Source: JANSWY01 sp965228955
GTDB lineage: Bacteria; Bacteroidota; Bacteroidia; Cytophagales; Cyclobacteriaceae
Assembly (NCBI GenBank): GCA_965228955.1
Contig: OZ245848.1
Coordinates: 2,232,001-2,296,000 of the forward strand
DNA: 64,000 nucleotides
Direction: 5' to 3'
The notes under the pieces were generated by a model. That model made no database searches. It worked only from the letters and a program-made list of their open reading frames with translations, and had not been told where the DNA came from. Positions within the stretch are counted from its first letter, which is position 1. The number at the start of each line of letters is the position of its first letter. The position numbers and the translations under genes were made by a program. Shown here in pieces: positions 6,882 through 15,925 of this stretch.

Positions 6882-8837
6882 ATGTATTTGTTAGGATATG
6901 ATATCGGGAGTTCTTCCATTAAAGCTGCATTAGTTGAGGTTTCTTCTCATGATACAGTAGGTGTTGCCAGTTATCCAGAAACTGAGATGGATATGATTAG
7001 TCGTCAAAGTGGATGGGCAGAGCAGCAACCAGAAGTATGGTGGCAGGATTTCTGTTTTGTCACAAGGAAGTTATTATTGAAAACCAATGTCAATCCAAAT
7101 GATATCAAGGGAATCGGGATTTCCTACCAAATGCATGGATTGGTATTAATTAATGAATCCCAACAAGTACTGAGGCCTTCCATTATATGGTGCGATAGTA
7201 GAGCTGTTTCCATTGGTGATAAGGCATTTAAAGAAATTGGCAAGGAATGGTGTCTTGAAAACTGCCTCAATAGTCCTGGAAACTTTACAGCCTCCAAACT
7301 GAAATGGGTAAAGGATAATGAACCAGAAACCTATTTCAATGCTCAGAAATTCCTTTTACCTGGTGACTTTATCACAATGAAATTAACTGGGCAGGTTTCA
7401 ACTACAATACCTGGCTTATCTGAAGGAATATTTTGGGACTTCAATAAAAGGAAAGTTTCCCAAGAGATTTTGGATTACTATGAACTAAATGAAGACTTGA
7501 TTCCAGATGTTGTTCCAACTTTTTCTCATCAGGGAGAGGTGACAAAAGAAGCTGCAGAATTAACTGGTTTAGTTCCAGGAATACCAATTACCTATAGAGC
7601 TGGAGACCAACCAAACAATGCACTATCACTTAATGTGCTGCAACCAGGAGAGATTGCAGCGACATGTGGCACATCAGGAGTGGTTTACGGAATTGTAGAT
7701 AAACCTCTTTATGATCCAAAATCAAGAGTAAACGGGTTTGCTCATGTGAATTATGAAGATAATTTTGATCGTATAGGGATTTTACTTTGTATCAATGGAG
7801 CCGGTATGCAATACAGCTGGATGAAACACCAAATTGCAAGGTCTGGCCGGGAATATGAAGATATGGAGCGTATGGCTTCTTCAATACCAATAGGCTCAGA
7901 TGGACTTTGTCTGTTGCCTTTCGGCAATGGCGCTGAAAGGATTCTGGAAAACAAGAACCTTAATTCACATTTCCACAACCTTCAGTTTAATAGACATAAT
8001 AGAGCTCATCTATTCAGAGCTGCGCTTGAAGGTGTGGCGTTCTCGTTTGTATACGGAGTAAACATTTTGAAGGAAATGGGATTGGATGTAAACGTTATGC
8101 GAGTTGGAAATGACAACATGTTCCAGTCGGATGTATTTGCGATGACTATTGCTACATTGCTGGATTGCCATATTGAAGTAGTGGAAACTACAGGTGCAGT
8201 AGGTGCTGCAAAAGCAGCAGGTGTTAAAGCGGGACAATACAAAGATCTGGATGAAGCTCTTCGAGGAATTAAACCTATTCAAATTCATGAACCACGCTTA
8301 AATCAGGCACTGTGCCTACAAGCATATAACTATTGGAGCTCAAATCTGGAAAAAGCCCTCACCGATAAATATACCAGACCACTAGATCGTATTGATGACT
8401 ATGAAGATGAGTTAGATTCTAAAACCAGACAACTAGCCAGTACTCAGCTGAAATTAATATCAAAAGGGGAGTTCCTGAAAGAAGTCTATAAAGACCTAAA
8501 TGATATTGCGGACAATGATAAAAGCAATAAAATCAAGAAAGTGCTGGATAAAATTGAAAAGCAATTCAATTCGAATAAAGAATGGGAAGAATTTGAAGAA
8601 CAATTCAACCTTCTGAACAGTAATTTCTTCAAACAACTAAAAGCAAAAGTTCCTGAAATTAGTAATGACGAGGCAAGACTTTGTGCGCTTATCAAAATGA
8701 ATCTCTCCACCAAAGAAATAGCAGCAAAACTTAATCTTTCCATAAGAGGAATTGAAACCAAAAGGTACAGATTGAGAAAAAAGCTGCCCATAGATAATAG
8801 CGATTCAATTGAATCGTTTCTGGAAACACTTCAATAA
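6882..8837 (+). CDS. Xylulokinase fused to a C-terminal LuxR-like helix-turn-helix domain
   Basis: The protein has 651 residues, about 150 more than a normal xylulokinase. Residues 1-490 are a full FGGY kinase: phosphate loop GYDIGSSSIKA, conserved D7, QMHGLV, WCDSRA, catalytic-base region YRAGDQPNNA with D242, and CGTSGVVYG. All key residues are present, so the kinase (xylulose to xylulose-5-phosphate) may be active. Residues 500-590 are charged and probably helical (coiled coil). Residues 593-635 form an HTH (ARLCALIKMNLSTKEIAAKL, then SIRGIETKRYRLRKK). This C-terminal part clearly resembles the output domain of the Y_Y_Y regulator at 36668-39567, sharing RLCA, KEIA, RGIE and RYR.RKK. The kinase half closely matches the unfused XylB at 17406. 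I infer a sugar- or phosphorylation-sensing transcription factor for the xylose genes. No stop or frameshift lies at the junction. Confidence 0.9.
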   Translation: MYLLGYDIGSSSIKAALVEVSSHDTVGVASYPETEMDMISRQSGWAEQQPEVWWQDFCFVTRKLLLKTNVNPNDIKGIGISYQMHGLVLINESQQVLRPSIIWCDSRAVSIGDKAFKEIGKEWCLENCLNSPGNFTASKLKWVKDNEPETYFNAQKFLLPGDFITMKLTGQVSTTIPGLSEGIFWDFNKRKVSQEILDYYELNEDLIPDVVPTFSHQGEVTKEAAELTGLVPGIPITYRAGDQPNNALSLNVLQPGEIAATCGTSGVVYGIVDKPLYDPKSRVNGFAHVNYEDNFDRIGILLCINGAGMQYSWMKHQIARSGREYEDMERMASSIPIGSDGLCLLPFGNGAERILENKNLNSHFHNLQFNRHNRAHLFRAALEGVAFSFVYGVNILKEMGLDVNVMRVGNDNMFQSDVFAMTIATLLDCHIEVVETTGAVGAAKAAGVKAGQYKDLDEALRGIKPIQIHEPRLNQALCLQAYNYWSSNLEKALTDKYTRPLDRIDDYEDELDSKTRQLASTQLKLISKGEFLKEVYKDLNDIADNDKSNKIKKVLDKIEKQFNSNKEWEEFEEQFNLLNSNFFKQLKAKVPEISNDEARLCALIKMNLSTKEIAAKLNLSIRGIETKRYRLRKKLPIDNSDSIESFLETLQ

Positions 8838-8856
8838 TTCATTTTGCAGGATCATT

Positions 8857-9100
8857 TGACGTAGTATATGTATCACATTGAATGTAATTTCTGACGTGCA
8901 TTTGACGTAGGTATTATAATCCTTTGTATTATGAATTTCGCATCTAATCGTGATTTTATGAGATATACTCTAAATGTATCGTGTATTTAGTTTGTCACTT
9001 CGTAATTCTTTAGTTAGTGATTCTTATAAGTGAAATCTACCAAGTGAAGTAGTGTGAAGTAATTGACGTATAGAAGAATGCATTTTGACGAAATGATGTA
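8857..9100 (+). promoter_or_regulatory. Array of TGACGTA-type direct repeats upstream of SusC1
   Basis: All copies are in the same orientation: TGACGTA at 8857, TGACGTG at 8892, TGACGTA at 8903, TGACGTA at 9064 and TGACGAA at 9086, the last followed by ATGTAGT. Variant copies TGAAGTA occur at 9045 and 9055. The 8892/8903 pair is spaced 11 bp. Positions 8857, 8892, 8903, 9045, 9064 and 9086 match, within one base, the layout upstream of xylB2 (each plus 8104 or 8105). The array is likely a multi-site activator region for the first susCD operon; the binding protein is unknown, and the xylulokinase-HTH fusion is my candidate. Confidence 0.75.
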
Positions 9101-9113
9101 GTGGTGCTATTTT

Positions 9114-9143
9114 TTTGAAATTCTCCTAATAATCACACATTTG
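9114..9143 (+). promoter_or_regulatory. Probable SusC1 promoter core
   Basis: TTTG at 9114-9117 and CACATTTG at 9136-9143 are spaced 18 bp, near the Bacteroidota -33 TTTG and -7 TAnnTTTG boxes with one mismatch in the first base of the -7 box. The same element CACCTTTG followed by AA lies at 17241 before xylB2. In both places it is exactly 50 bp downstream of the TGACGAA site, which supports it as the real promoter core of an activator-dependent promoter. Confidence 0.5.
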
Positions 9144-9190
9144 AATAAGCCTTTATTAGCAATTATTTAAAATAATAGCTTAGTGGGTCA

Positions 9191-9219
9191 TCAGATCTTC
9201 ACCGGCAAGTGAAGCCTGA
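9191..9219 (+). promoter_or_regulatory. CGGCAA-hexaloop hairpin in the SusC1 leader
   Basis: CTTCAC (9197-9202) pairs with GTGAAG (9209-9214) around the loop CGGCAA (9203-9208). An outer TCAG/CTGA stem (9191-9194 with 9216-9219) extends it past a small internal loop. Two more hairpins with the same hexaloop but different stems precede SusC2. There is no U-run, so it is not a terminator. It sits about 60-80 bases before the SusC1 start. Confidence 0.65.
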
Positions 9220-9272
9220 AACTTTTATCCCCGAACCAATAAAGGATCAGTGTACAATTAAATGGAGTTACT

Positions 9273-12200
9273 ATGTGTTTAATATGGAGATGCAATAAGT
9301 TGTCATTTCTAAAGACCCTGTTTATGGGGGTGTTAGTCATGTCAATGAGTCAAATATTACTGGCTCAAAACCGCACGATCAGCGGTCAAGTGATCGAAGA
9401 TGAATCGGGGTTTGGACTTCCAGGAGTTACCGTTTTGGTTAAGGGTACCACTACAGGAGTAGTAACAGACATGGATGGTAATTACGCCGTTGAAGCAACC
9501 CCAAATGATATTCTTGTTTTTTCTTTTGTTGGTTTTGAAACAACTGAACTACAGGTTGGTCAGAATTCAACGCTAAATGTAACGCTTTATACAAGCATTC
9601 AGGCATTAGCGGAGGTTGTTGTAACTGGTTATGGACAAACACAAAACCGGGCCACAATTTCAACAGCCGTCCAAACTATTGACTCTAAAGTCATAGAGGA
9701 CCGGCCAATTGCTAGGTTGGAACAAGCTATTCAGGGTTCTATTCCAGCGGTAGTTATTGTTAAAGAATCAGGCTCTCCCGGAGCACCGCTTACAATCCGT
9801 ATGAGAGGAGTGGGGACTGCAGGTAATGCTACACCACTTATTCTTGTAAATGGTGTGCAGGTGCCTGATATGAATTTTATCAACCCAAATGACATTCAAG
9901 GAATAACTGTTTTGAAAGATGCAGCATCAAGTGCCATTTATGGAGCTAGAGGAGGAAACGGTGTAATCCTGGTAGAAACCAAAAAGGGAAACGCAAAGAA
10001 ACCCAGAGTTACATTTTCAGGATACTACGGAGTGCAAAGTTTGGCAAGTACCGGAGATTACCTCAATAAGCAGGAATACGCAGAGTACTACAATAATTCA
10101 ATCAACTATATGATTCAGCAAGGGATCAATAGGGATGGAAGCAGAGGCCGTTTTACAGATGCTGAGATTGCTGCCCTTCCGGATGTGAGCTGGATCGAAG
10201 AGATTAGTCAGGAAGCTGCTATCAGCGACTACCATGTTGGGGTCTCTGGAGGTGATGCCAAAACTCAATACTTCATCAGCGCTGGTATTTTTGATCAAGA
10301 AGGAATTATTGGGAAAACTGATTTTGGGAGAAAGTCTTTAAGTGTTGATTTGAAAACATCTGTTAACGAAAATCTAGATGTTAATCTTTTTGCTACCTAT
10401 TCCAATAATACTAGAAGCTTCATTGCCGAAAATAGTGAAAACTCATTCCTAATGTCGTCAGTGGCTTCATTACCACCAATTTTTCCTGTTTACGATGAAA
10501 ATGGAATTCCATTCAATAATGGAGATCGAAGAGGTGTTGTGGTAAATGGAGTAGAGCTTAACCCTCAGGCAGAATTCGGAAATCCCATTATCGGACTTAC
10601 GGTAGCGGATAACAAGGATATTACAAATGTATTATACTCTAATACCTTGATAAATTGGGAGTTGTTTGACGGCTTTACTTTCAGCAACTCATTAGGGTAC
10701 CTAAAAAGGGACGTTTTAATCAGAAACTTTGGAGCTCGATTTGATTGGTCGGAGCAGAACTTTGTAAATGAAATTAATTCCCTAGCTGAAACTACTGTGA
10801 ATGAGGAGTTTTTGCAGTGGGAAAGCTATGTTACATACGAAGCTAACCTAAGCCAGAATCATCAGTTGAGCTTAATGGCTGGAACCAGTGTCTTGGATAA
10901 CGAAAGTATAACCAAATCAAGGTTCGGTACTGATTTCTATTACAACACGGCAGAGGAAGTGAATTTTGCCAATATTGTAGATAACAGCACCGAAGTAATC
11001 AACAATGATTTGGCATCTAGAAATACCACGCTATCAATGTATGGTAGGGCCATCTATAACTATCAGGAGAAGTACTTGTTCTCCGCAACTGTCAGAAGAG
11101 ATGGATCATCAAGGTTTGGTGAGTCTCAAAGATGGGGGGTGTTTCCTTCGGTTTCTGCTGGCTGGGTTTTATCGAGTGAGCCGTTCCTTGCGAGTGTAAA
11201 AGCCGTAGAATTATTAAAATTAAGAGCTAGTTGGGGAATCAATGGAAATGATAGGATAGCTCCATATCAATACGCTCAAAGATATGTGAGAAACGGATCT
11301 GGAGGTGTTGAAGAGCAATCATTTAATCCAGATGTGAAATGGGAATCAATCGCTCAAACTAATGTTGGTTTAGAGGCCAACTTGTTCAATAATAAAGTGG
11401 GCATTACTCTGGATTGGTACATTAAAACCACTGATGATATGCTACTTGACTTCCCAAATCCATCATTCCTGGGATTGCCAGCTCCAACAAGAAATGCTGC
11501 AAGTGTAAAGAATACTGGATTTGAAGGGTTATTTCTATACAGAGATAAAATCGGAAGTGACTTTCATTTCAATATCGGTATGAATTTCGGATTGGTGAAA
11601 AATGAAATTACTGATCTGGGAGGAGGTTTGCCTATCGTAGGAGGTGCTACAAGAGTATTTCAAGGTGCTCCGGCTCTAACAATTAGCCAGGAAGGTTCTC
11701 CAATTGCCAGTTTCTATGGTTTTGTGATGGAAGGTCTGGATGAAGCTGGGAACCCAGTTTATAAGACAGATGAAAATGGTGATCCAGTTAAAGAAATAAT
11801 TGGTAATCCATACCCTGACTTAATCTATGGTCTGAATATTCAGACTAACTACAAAAACTTTGACTTTACAATATTCTTCTCCGGTTCAGAAGGTAATGAT
11901 GTTGTAAATGCATCTACCGGATATGGGTTTGCCTATTCCAACAGAACCAAAAGAGTTTTAAATGCCTGGTCTTTAGACAATAGAAACTCCACCGTTATCC
12001 GACCTTCTGCACTTGAAGCGGTTAATCATGAGTTTTCAGATTATTATGTAGAAGATGGTAGTTATCTGAGAATGAGAAATATCACGCTGGGCTACACACT
12101 TCCAGAGAGTATTCTTGCCAAACTAAAACTTGAGAATCTTAGATTTTATGTAAGTGGAAACAACTTACTCACTATCACAGATTACTCAGGTTACGATCCG

Positions 12201-12299
12201 GAAATCGGAGCAAATAATAGTCCATTGGATGTCGGAATTGATCGTGGATTCTATCCACTACCGAAATCTGTAATGGGTGGTTTTCAATTAACATTTTAA
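9273..12299 (+). CDS. SusC-like TonB-dependent outer membrane transporter (SusC1)
   Basis: A 1008-residue outer membrane importer for oligosaccharides. A signal peptide covers about residues 1-31 (ending SQILLAQ), followed by a CarboxypepD_reg-like domain (about 33-110, ISGQVIEDESGFGLPGVTVL), then a TonB-box/plug start at VVVTGYG and the SusC plug signature ILVNGVQVPDM with VLKDAASSAIYGARGGNGV. The rest is the beta-barrel, ending in an aromatic residue (QLTF). With the SusD-like lipoprotein encoded 12 bp downstream it should form a bucket-and-lid import complex. A short frame (ATG 9262 to TAA 9280-9282) overlaps the start. The gene follows the TGACGTA array, so it is probably induced by xylose-related sugars; substrate is inferred from the neighbourhood. 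Confidence 0.95.
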   Translation: MCLIWRCNKLSFLKTLFMGVLVMSMSQILLAQNRTISGQVIEDESGFGLPGVTVLVKGTTTGVVTDMDGNYAVEATPNDILVFSFVGFETTELQVGQNSTLNVTLYTSIQALAEVVVTGYGQTQNRATISTAVQTIDSKVIEDRPIARLEQAIQGSIPAVVIVKESGSPGAPLTIRMRGVGTAGNATPLILVNGVQVPDMNFINPNDIQGITVLKDAASSAIYGARGGNGVILVETKKGNAKKPRVTFSGYYGVQSLASTGDYLNKQEYAEYYNNSINYMIQQGINRDGSRGRFTDAEIAALPDVSWIEEISQEAAISDYHVGVSGGDAKTQYFISAGIFDQEGIIGKTDFGRKSLSVDLKTSVNENLDVNLFATYSNNTRSFIAENSENSFLMSSVASLPPIFPVYDENGIPFNNGDRRGVVVNGVELNPQAEFGNPIIGLTVADNKDITNVLYSNTLINWELFDGFTFSNSLGYLKRDVLIRNFGARFDWSEQNFVNEINSLAETTVNEEFLQWESYVTYEANLSQNHQLSLMAGTSVLDNESITKSRFGTDFYYNTAEEVNFANIVDNSTEVINNDLASRNTTLSMYGRAIYNYQEKYLFSATVRRDGSSRFGESQRWGVFPSVSAGWVLSSEPFLASVKAVELLKLRASWGINGNDRIAPYQYAQRYVRNGSGGVEEQSFNPDVKWESIAQTNVGLEANLFNNKVGITLDWYIKTTDDMLLDFPNPSFLGLPAPTRNAASVKNTGFEGLFLYRDKIGSDFHFNIGMNFGLVKNEITDLGGGLPIVGGATRVFQGAPALTISQEGSPIASFYGFVMEGLDEAGNPVYKTDENGDPVKEIIGNPYPDLIYGLNIQTNYKNFDFTIFFSGSEGNDVVNASTGYGFAYSNRTKRVLNAWSLDNRNSTVIRPSALEAVNHEFSDYYVEDGSYLRMRNITLGYTLPESILAKLKLENLRFYVSGNNLLTITDYSGYDPEIGANNSPLDVGIDRGFYPLPKSVMGGFQLTF

Positions 12300-12311
12300 A
12301 AGCTGGGAATA

Positions 12312-13868
12312 ATGAAATCAAAAATATATATCGCACTGGTATCAATTCTTCTGATCGTTTCCTGTGATGATTTCCTGGATCAGGATCCGATTACCGAACC
12401 ATTAACTGAAGTGGTTTTTACGAACCAGGAAGTAGTACAAAGATTAATACCTGGCGCATATCAGCCTATGCGCTGGGAGTTTGTCCCAACTTTCGGAGAT
12501 AGCTACGCCATGACATACATCTATTCTGACGTGAGGTCTGATGATGTTATCATAGAGAATACATTTTTTCAACCTCAAAGTCATGAGTTTGAACTCCCAA
12601 GTACATTAACAACTACCAACGTGAATGTAGCTCTAATCTGGTCTAAATTTTTCACTGGCATTGCTAGGGCAAATCAGATAATTGGAGGTTTAAGCACAGT
12701 TGATGAAAGCGTAATTCCTGACAAACAGCTGTTTATAGCGGAATCTCGATTTCTAAGGGCATTCTACTATTTTGAAGCAGTTAAGAATTTTGGTGAAGTG
12801 CCATTATTTACAGAAACCACAGACGTTGGAGTAATTGATAATATTAAAAGAAAACCAATTTCAGAAGTATACGCTCAGATCAATGCTGATTTCCGAGCCG
12901 CAATTGAATTGCTTCCGGAATCATGGGAGATGCCAACAGGTACTCAAGAGCCAAATGAGGCCTACAGAGCGACCAAAGGAGCAGCTCAAGGTTTGCTAGC
13001 GAAAGCATATATGTACCAGGAGAATTGGGATTCAGCAGCATATTTTGCTCAGGAAGTAATCAACAGTGGAGTATATGCGCTTGAAGAAAATTATGCAGAC
13101 AACTGGGTATTGTCAAATGAGCATGGTGTTGAAAGTTTATTTGAAATCGCATTCTTCAATGATCCATCTGGAGGTTCATGGAATGCAGGAGCTCAAGGTA
13201 GTCTTACCGCACAGTTCTTCTTTCCTCCCTTTGATGCTCCTGCAACTGGTTGGAGTTATAATCTGACAACTCCAGAATTGCAGCAAGCTTTTGTAGATGA
13301 AAATGACTTAGTAAGATTAGATGCAACAATCTTAACAGCCGGACATGAGTTTGGGTCACAAATACTTGCGGATCAGGGAAATGACCCTGTTACGCAAGAG
13401 TTTATTGACAACAGCCCGGCAATTGTTGGTGGTCAATACGGAACTGGCTATAGCTATTCGCTGAAATATTTTATAACTCCCGAGCAGATTCAAAATGAAA
13501 CTACCGATTTTGTGTTATCACCACTCAACCACAAAGTTCTTAGATACTCGGAGATTCTCTTAATTCTAGCGGAAGCTACCTTGAATGGAGCTGCTGGTGA
13601 TGGTCAAGGTGTATTTGATCAGGTTAGAAACAGAGTTGGTTTACCTTCCAAGCCATTGACAATGGAGGCTTTAAAACTTGAAAGGAGACTGGAGTTGGCA
13701 ACTGAATGGAACAGATACTATGACTTGCTTAGATGGGGAGATGCAGCTTCAGAAATTGAAGATTTTGTGCCAGGTAGAGAGTATTTACCAATCCCTCAGG
13801 ATGAAATTGAACTAGTAGGACCAGACACGGATGGATCGGATATTTTAACACAAAACATTGGATACTAG
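12312..13868 (+). CDS. SusD/RagB-like glycan-binding lipoprotein (SusD1)
   Basis: A 518-residue surface lipoprotein. The lipobox is LIVSC, with the lipidated cysteine at residue 18, followed by the usual acidic DDFLDQDP. TPR-like helical segments such as AESRFLRAFYYFEAVKNFGEVPL (in two parts) and the C-terminal LKLERRLELATEWNRYYDLLRWGDA are SusD/RagB signatures. It is the partner of SusC1, encoded 12 bp upstream, and would bind glycan at the cell surface. The stop codon is 4 bp before the next gene's ATG, so the two are co-transcribed. Confidence 0.94.
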   Translation: MKSKIYIALVSILLIVSCDDFLDQDPITEPLTEVVFTNQEVVQRLIPGAYQPMRWEFVPTFGDSYAMTYIYSDVRSDDVIIENTFFQPQSHEFELPSTLTTTNVNVALIWSKFFTGIARANQIIGGLSTVDESVIPDKQLFIAESRFLRAFYYFEAVKNFGEVPLFTETTDVGVIDNIKRKPISEVYAQINADFRAAIELLPESWEMPTGTQEPNEAYRATKGAAQGLLAKAYMYQENWDSAAYFAQEVINSGVYALEENYADNWVLSNEHGVESLFEIAFFNDPSGGSWNAGAQGSLTAQFFFPPFDAPATGWSYNLTTPELQQAFVDENDLVRLDATILTAGHEFGSQILADQGNDPVTQEFIDNSPAIVGGQYGTGYSYSLKYFITPEQIQNETTDFVLSPLNHKVLRYSEILLILAEATLNGAAGDGQGVFDQVRNRVGLPSKPLTMEALKLERRLELATEWNRYYDLLRWGDAASEIEDFVPGREYLPIPQDEIELVGPDTDGSDILTQNIGY

Positions 13869-13872
13869 GCAT

Positions 13873-14577
13873 ATGGACTATACATCTTTAGCAAATCGGT
13901 TTTGGAATGACGGTTATCTGGTCTTAGAGGACTTTTTTGAAGCGGATAAGATGGATTACCTAAACAAGTTGGTGCTGGACCATTTTGGAATGAAACCAGA
14001 TTGGGAACACACCGATGAGTTTTTGGAAAAGGCTGCCACAGAAGTGGTGCCGTGGTTTCCTTATAGAGAAGGGGTAACAGATTTTGATTTAGTAGATCAT
14101 GATGAAAGGTTTCAAAAACTCACAGAAGCAATTCTGGGTGTTGGTTGGGATAACCTATACTGCATGGCCATGTTTTCTAAAGCAGGCACGAAAGGTCAGG
14201 CCTGGCATCAGGATTGTCCTCCGGAAAACTCAAAACAATTCAATCTAAACCGACTTGTCTACACACATGATATTACGCCGGAAATAGGAGGCGAAACAAT
14301 TGTGTTACCAGGCTCCCATAAGATGGGGGAATTATCGGCAGGCGAGCCACATGAAGACCTCAAAAACCAGGTTACGCTATACCCGAAGAGGGGTACATTG
14401 GTCATTTTACACGGGCATTCGTGGCATAGAGTACTTCCGATTAAGGGAGAATTTAGAGTTTCCACTAATTTTAGAGCTATACCTAAGGGAACTCCTGAGG
14501 ACATAACAGACATTGCGGTATATCGCAACATGAGATACAGGTTTTCCACTAACGAGGTTTTAGAGGATCGGGTCTAA
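13873..14577 (+). CDS. Phytanoyl-CoA dioxygenase (PhyH) family oxygenase
   Basis: A 234-residue Fe(II)/2-oxoglutarate-dependent dioxygenase-like protein. The facial triad is visible as HxD in AWHQDCPPE, with a distal His in HGHSWHRV, and a likely 2-oxoglutarate-binding Arg in FRVSTNFR. No signal peptide, so cytoplasmic. I choose the ATG at 13873, just after the SusD1 stop, over a TTG at 13858 that would overlap susD. PhyH proteins hydroxylate varied small molecules. Its presence inside a SusCD operon, next to a glycosidase and a Gfo/Idh/MocA oxidoreductase, suggests it modifies a substituted sugar or a released aglycone, but the substrate cannot be told from sequence. Confidence 0.85.
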   Translation: MDYTSLANRFWNDGYLVLEDFFEADKMDYLNKLVLDHFGMKPDWEHTDEFLEKAATEVVPWFPYREGVTDFDLVDHDERFQKLTEAILGVGWDNLYCMAMFSKAGTKGQAWHQDCPPENSKQFNLNRLVYTHDITPEIGGETIVLPGSHKMGELSAGEPHEDLKNQVTLYPKRGTLVILHGHSWHRVLPIKGEFRVSTNFRAIPKGTPEDITDIAVYRNMRYRFSTNEVLEDRV

Positions 14578-14582
14578 CTATC

Positions 14583-15917
14583 ATGAATAAAGCATTATAC
14601 CACACAATTATATTTTTTCTATTGGTTATACACATTGCCTGCGATAATCGTGAGGGTAATGTAGAAGTAACTCCATCCAAAGTTGAGATTAAACAAGTAG
14701 ATGGAGTTCACAGATTTTTTATCAACGACCAACCCTTCGAAGTTAGAGGGGTTGGTCTTGATTTTGATCAAATAGCGAGTATGAATCGGTTAAAGCAAGC
14801 AGGTGCTAACTCGTTTAGAACCTGGGGTACCAATAATGCAAAGCAAGAACTAGATTCAGCCGCTAAATATGGGTTAATGGTTGCGTTAGGCCTGGATATG
14901 GAAAAAGAATTACATGGGTTCGATTACAATAATGACGCAAAAGTAAAGGAACAATTCAACCGACTAAAGGAACGTATTTTACTATTTAAAGACCATCCAA
15001 ATTTACTTTGCTGGGTTGTAGGTAATGAATTGAATCTATTATTTGATAATAAAGGACAACTTAAATTGGTAAACCCAAAAGCTTACGAAGCACTAGCGGA
15101 TTTAGTAGATTTTATACATGAAGTAGATCCAAACCATCCAGTGACAACTACTTTCGCCGGTGTACATAAATCACATATTGATTTGGCATTAAAGCATGTA
15201 CCCCAATTAGATTTTCTATCGTATCAGGTTTACGGAGATTTAATGATTTTACCAGACTTGGTGAATACCGCTGAGGTCGAATATCCTTATATGGTAACTG
15301 AGTACGGTCCGATGGGGCACTGGGAAAGACCCTCAACAGAGTGGGGGAGAGAGATCGAGGAAACAAGTTCCGAAAAAGCAAAGGGATATATTACCAGAAT
15401 AAACAAAGGAATCTTAGATGATAAGTCTGGTCTGTGCCTTGGGTCCTATGCTTTTTACTGGGGACAGAAGCAAGAAAGAACTCCGACCTGGTATGGTATG
15501 TTTCTGAAAACCGGAGAACCCACAGAGGTCATTGATGAATTAACAAAACTCTGGACTGGCACATATCCGGAAAACAGAGCCCCATCTGTAACAGCAATCA
15601 CTTTTAATTCACAAAAAGCAACTGATAATATTTATGTGGACCCAAAATCCAGTCATTCCGCCAAAATAGAAGTAATGGATCCAGATTCTGATGAATTAGA
15701 GATTGAGTGGGTTATTCGGAAGGAAGTAATGGTTAGAAGTGAAGGAGGAGCCTTTGAAAAGGAACCAGAGACCATTCAATTTGAAAAGGAGGCTGATGAA
15801 CATGGTACTATCAAATTTGTGGTTCCTGAGGAAAAAGGAGATTACAGGTTATTCGCTTATGTGAGGGATTCCAAAGGTAAAGCCGGGTATGCGAACATTC
15901 CATTCTACGTTAAGTAA
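14583..15917 (+). CDS. Lipoprotein glycoside hydrolase, GH2/GH5-like TIM barrel
   Basis: A 444-residue protein with a lipobox IHIAC (Cys20), so attached to a membrane facing the periplasm or cell surface. Residues 35-320 look like a clan GH-A barrel of the type found in GH2 C-terminal and GH5-like enzymes. The probable acid/base is E149 in WVVGNELN and the nucleophile E240 in MVTEYGPMG. Residues 330-444 look like an Ig- or cadherin-like module (VMDPDSDELEIEW). It lacks the N-terminal sandwich of full GH2 enzymes. I cannot name the substrate; by its position after SusC1/SusD1 it probably trims an oligosaccharide of this locus. It lies 5 bp after the PhyH gene. Confidence 0.75.
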   Translation: MNKALYHTIIFFLLVIHIACDNREGNVEVTPSKVEIKQVDGVHRFFINDQPFEVRGVGLDFDQIASMNRLKQAGANSFRTWGTNNAKQELDSAAKYGLMVALGLDMEKELHGFDYNNDAKVKEQFNRLKERILLFKDHPNLLCWVVGNELNLLFDNKGQLKLVNPKAYEALADLVDFIHEVDPNHPVTTTFAGVHKSHIDLALKHVPQLDFLSYQVYGDLMILPDLVNTAEVEYPYMVTEYGPMGHWERPSTEWGREIEETSSEKAKGYITRINKGILDDKSGLCLGSYAFYWGQKQERTPTWYGMFLKTGEPTEVIDELTKLWTGTYPENRAPSVTAITFNSQKATDNIYVDPKSSHSAKIEVMDPDSDELEIEWVIRKEVMVRSEGGAFEKEPETIQFEKEADEHGTIKFVVPEEKGDYRLFAYVRDSKGKAGYANIPFYVK

Positions 15918-15925
15918 TCATTTTA

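Larger units (their letters stand above)
8838..9272 (+). other. 435-bp regulatory intergenic region upstream of SusC1
   Basis: No convincing gene lies here; the longest ATG-started reading frame I noticed, at about 8931, has 19 codons. It holds the TGACGTA repeat array, a promoter-like pair of boxes and a CGGCAA-loop hairpin, each listed separately. Confidence 0.7.

Noticed and set aside
12527..12533. TGACGTG inside the susD1 coding region
   Set aside because: Single copy with no partner at 11 bp, in coding sequence; treated as chance and not part of the arrays.
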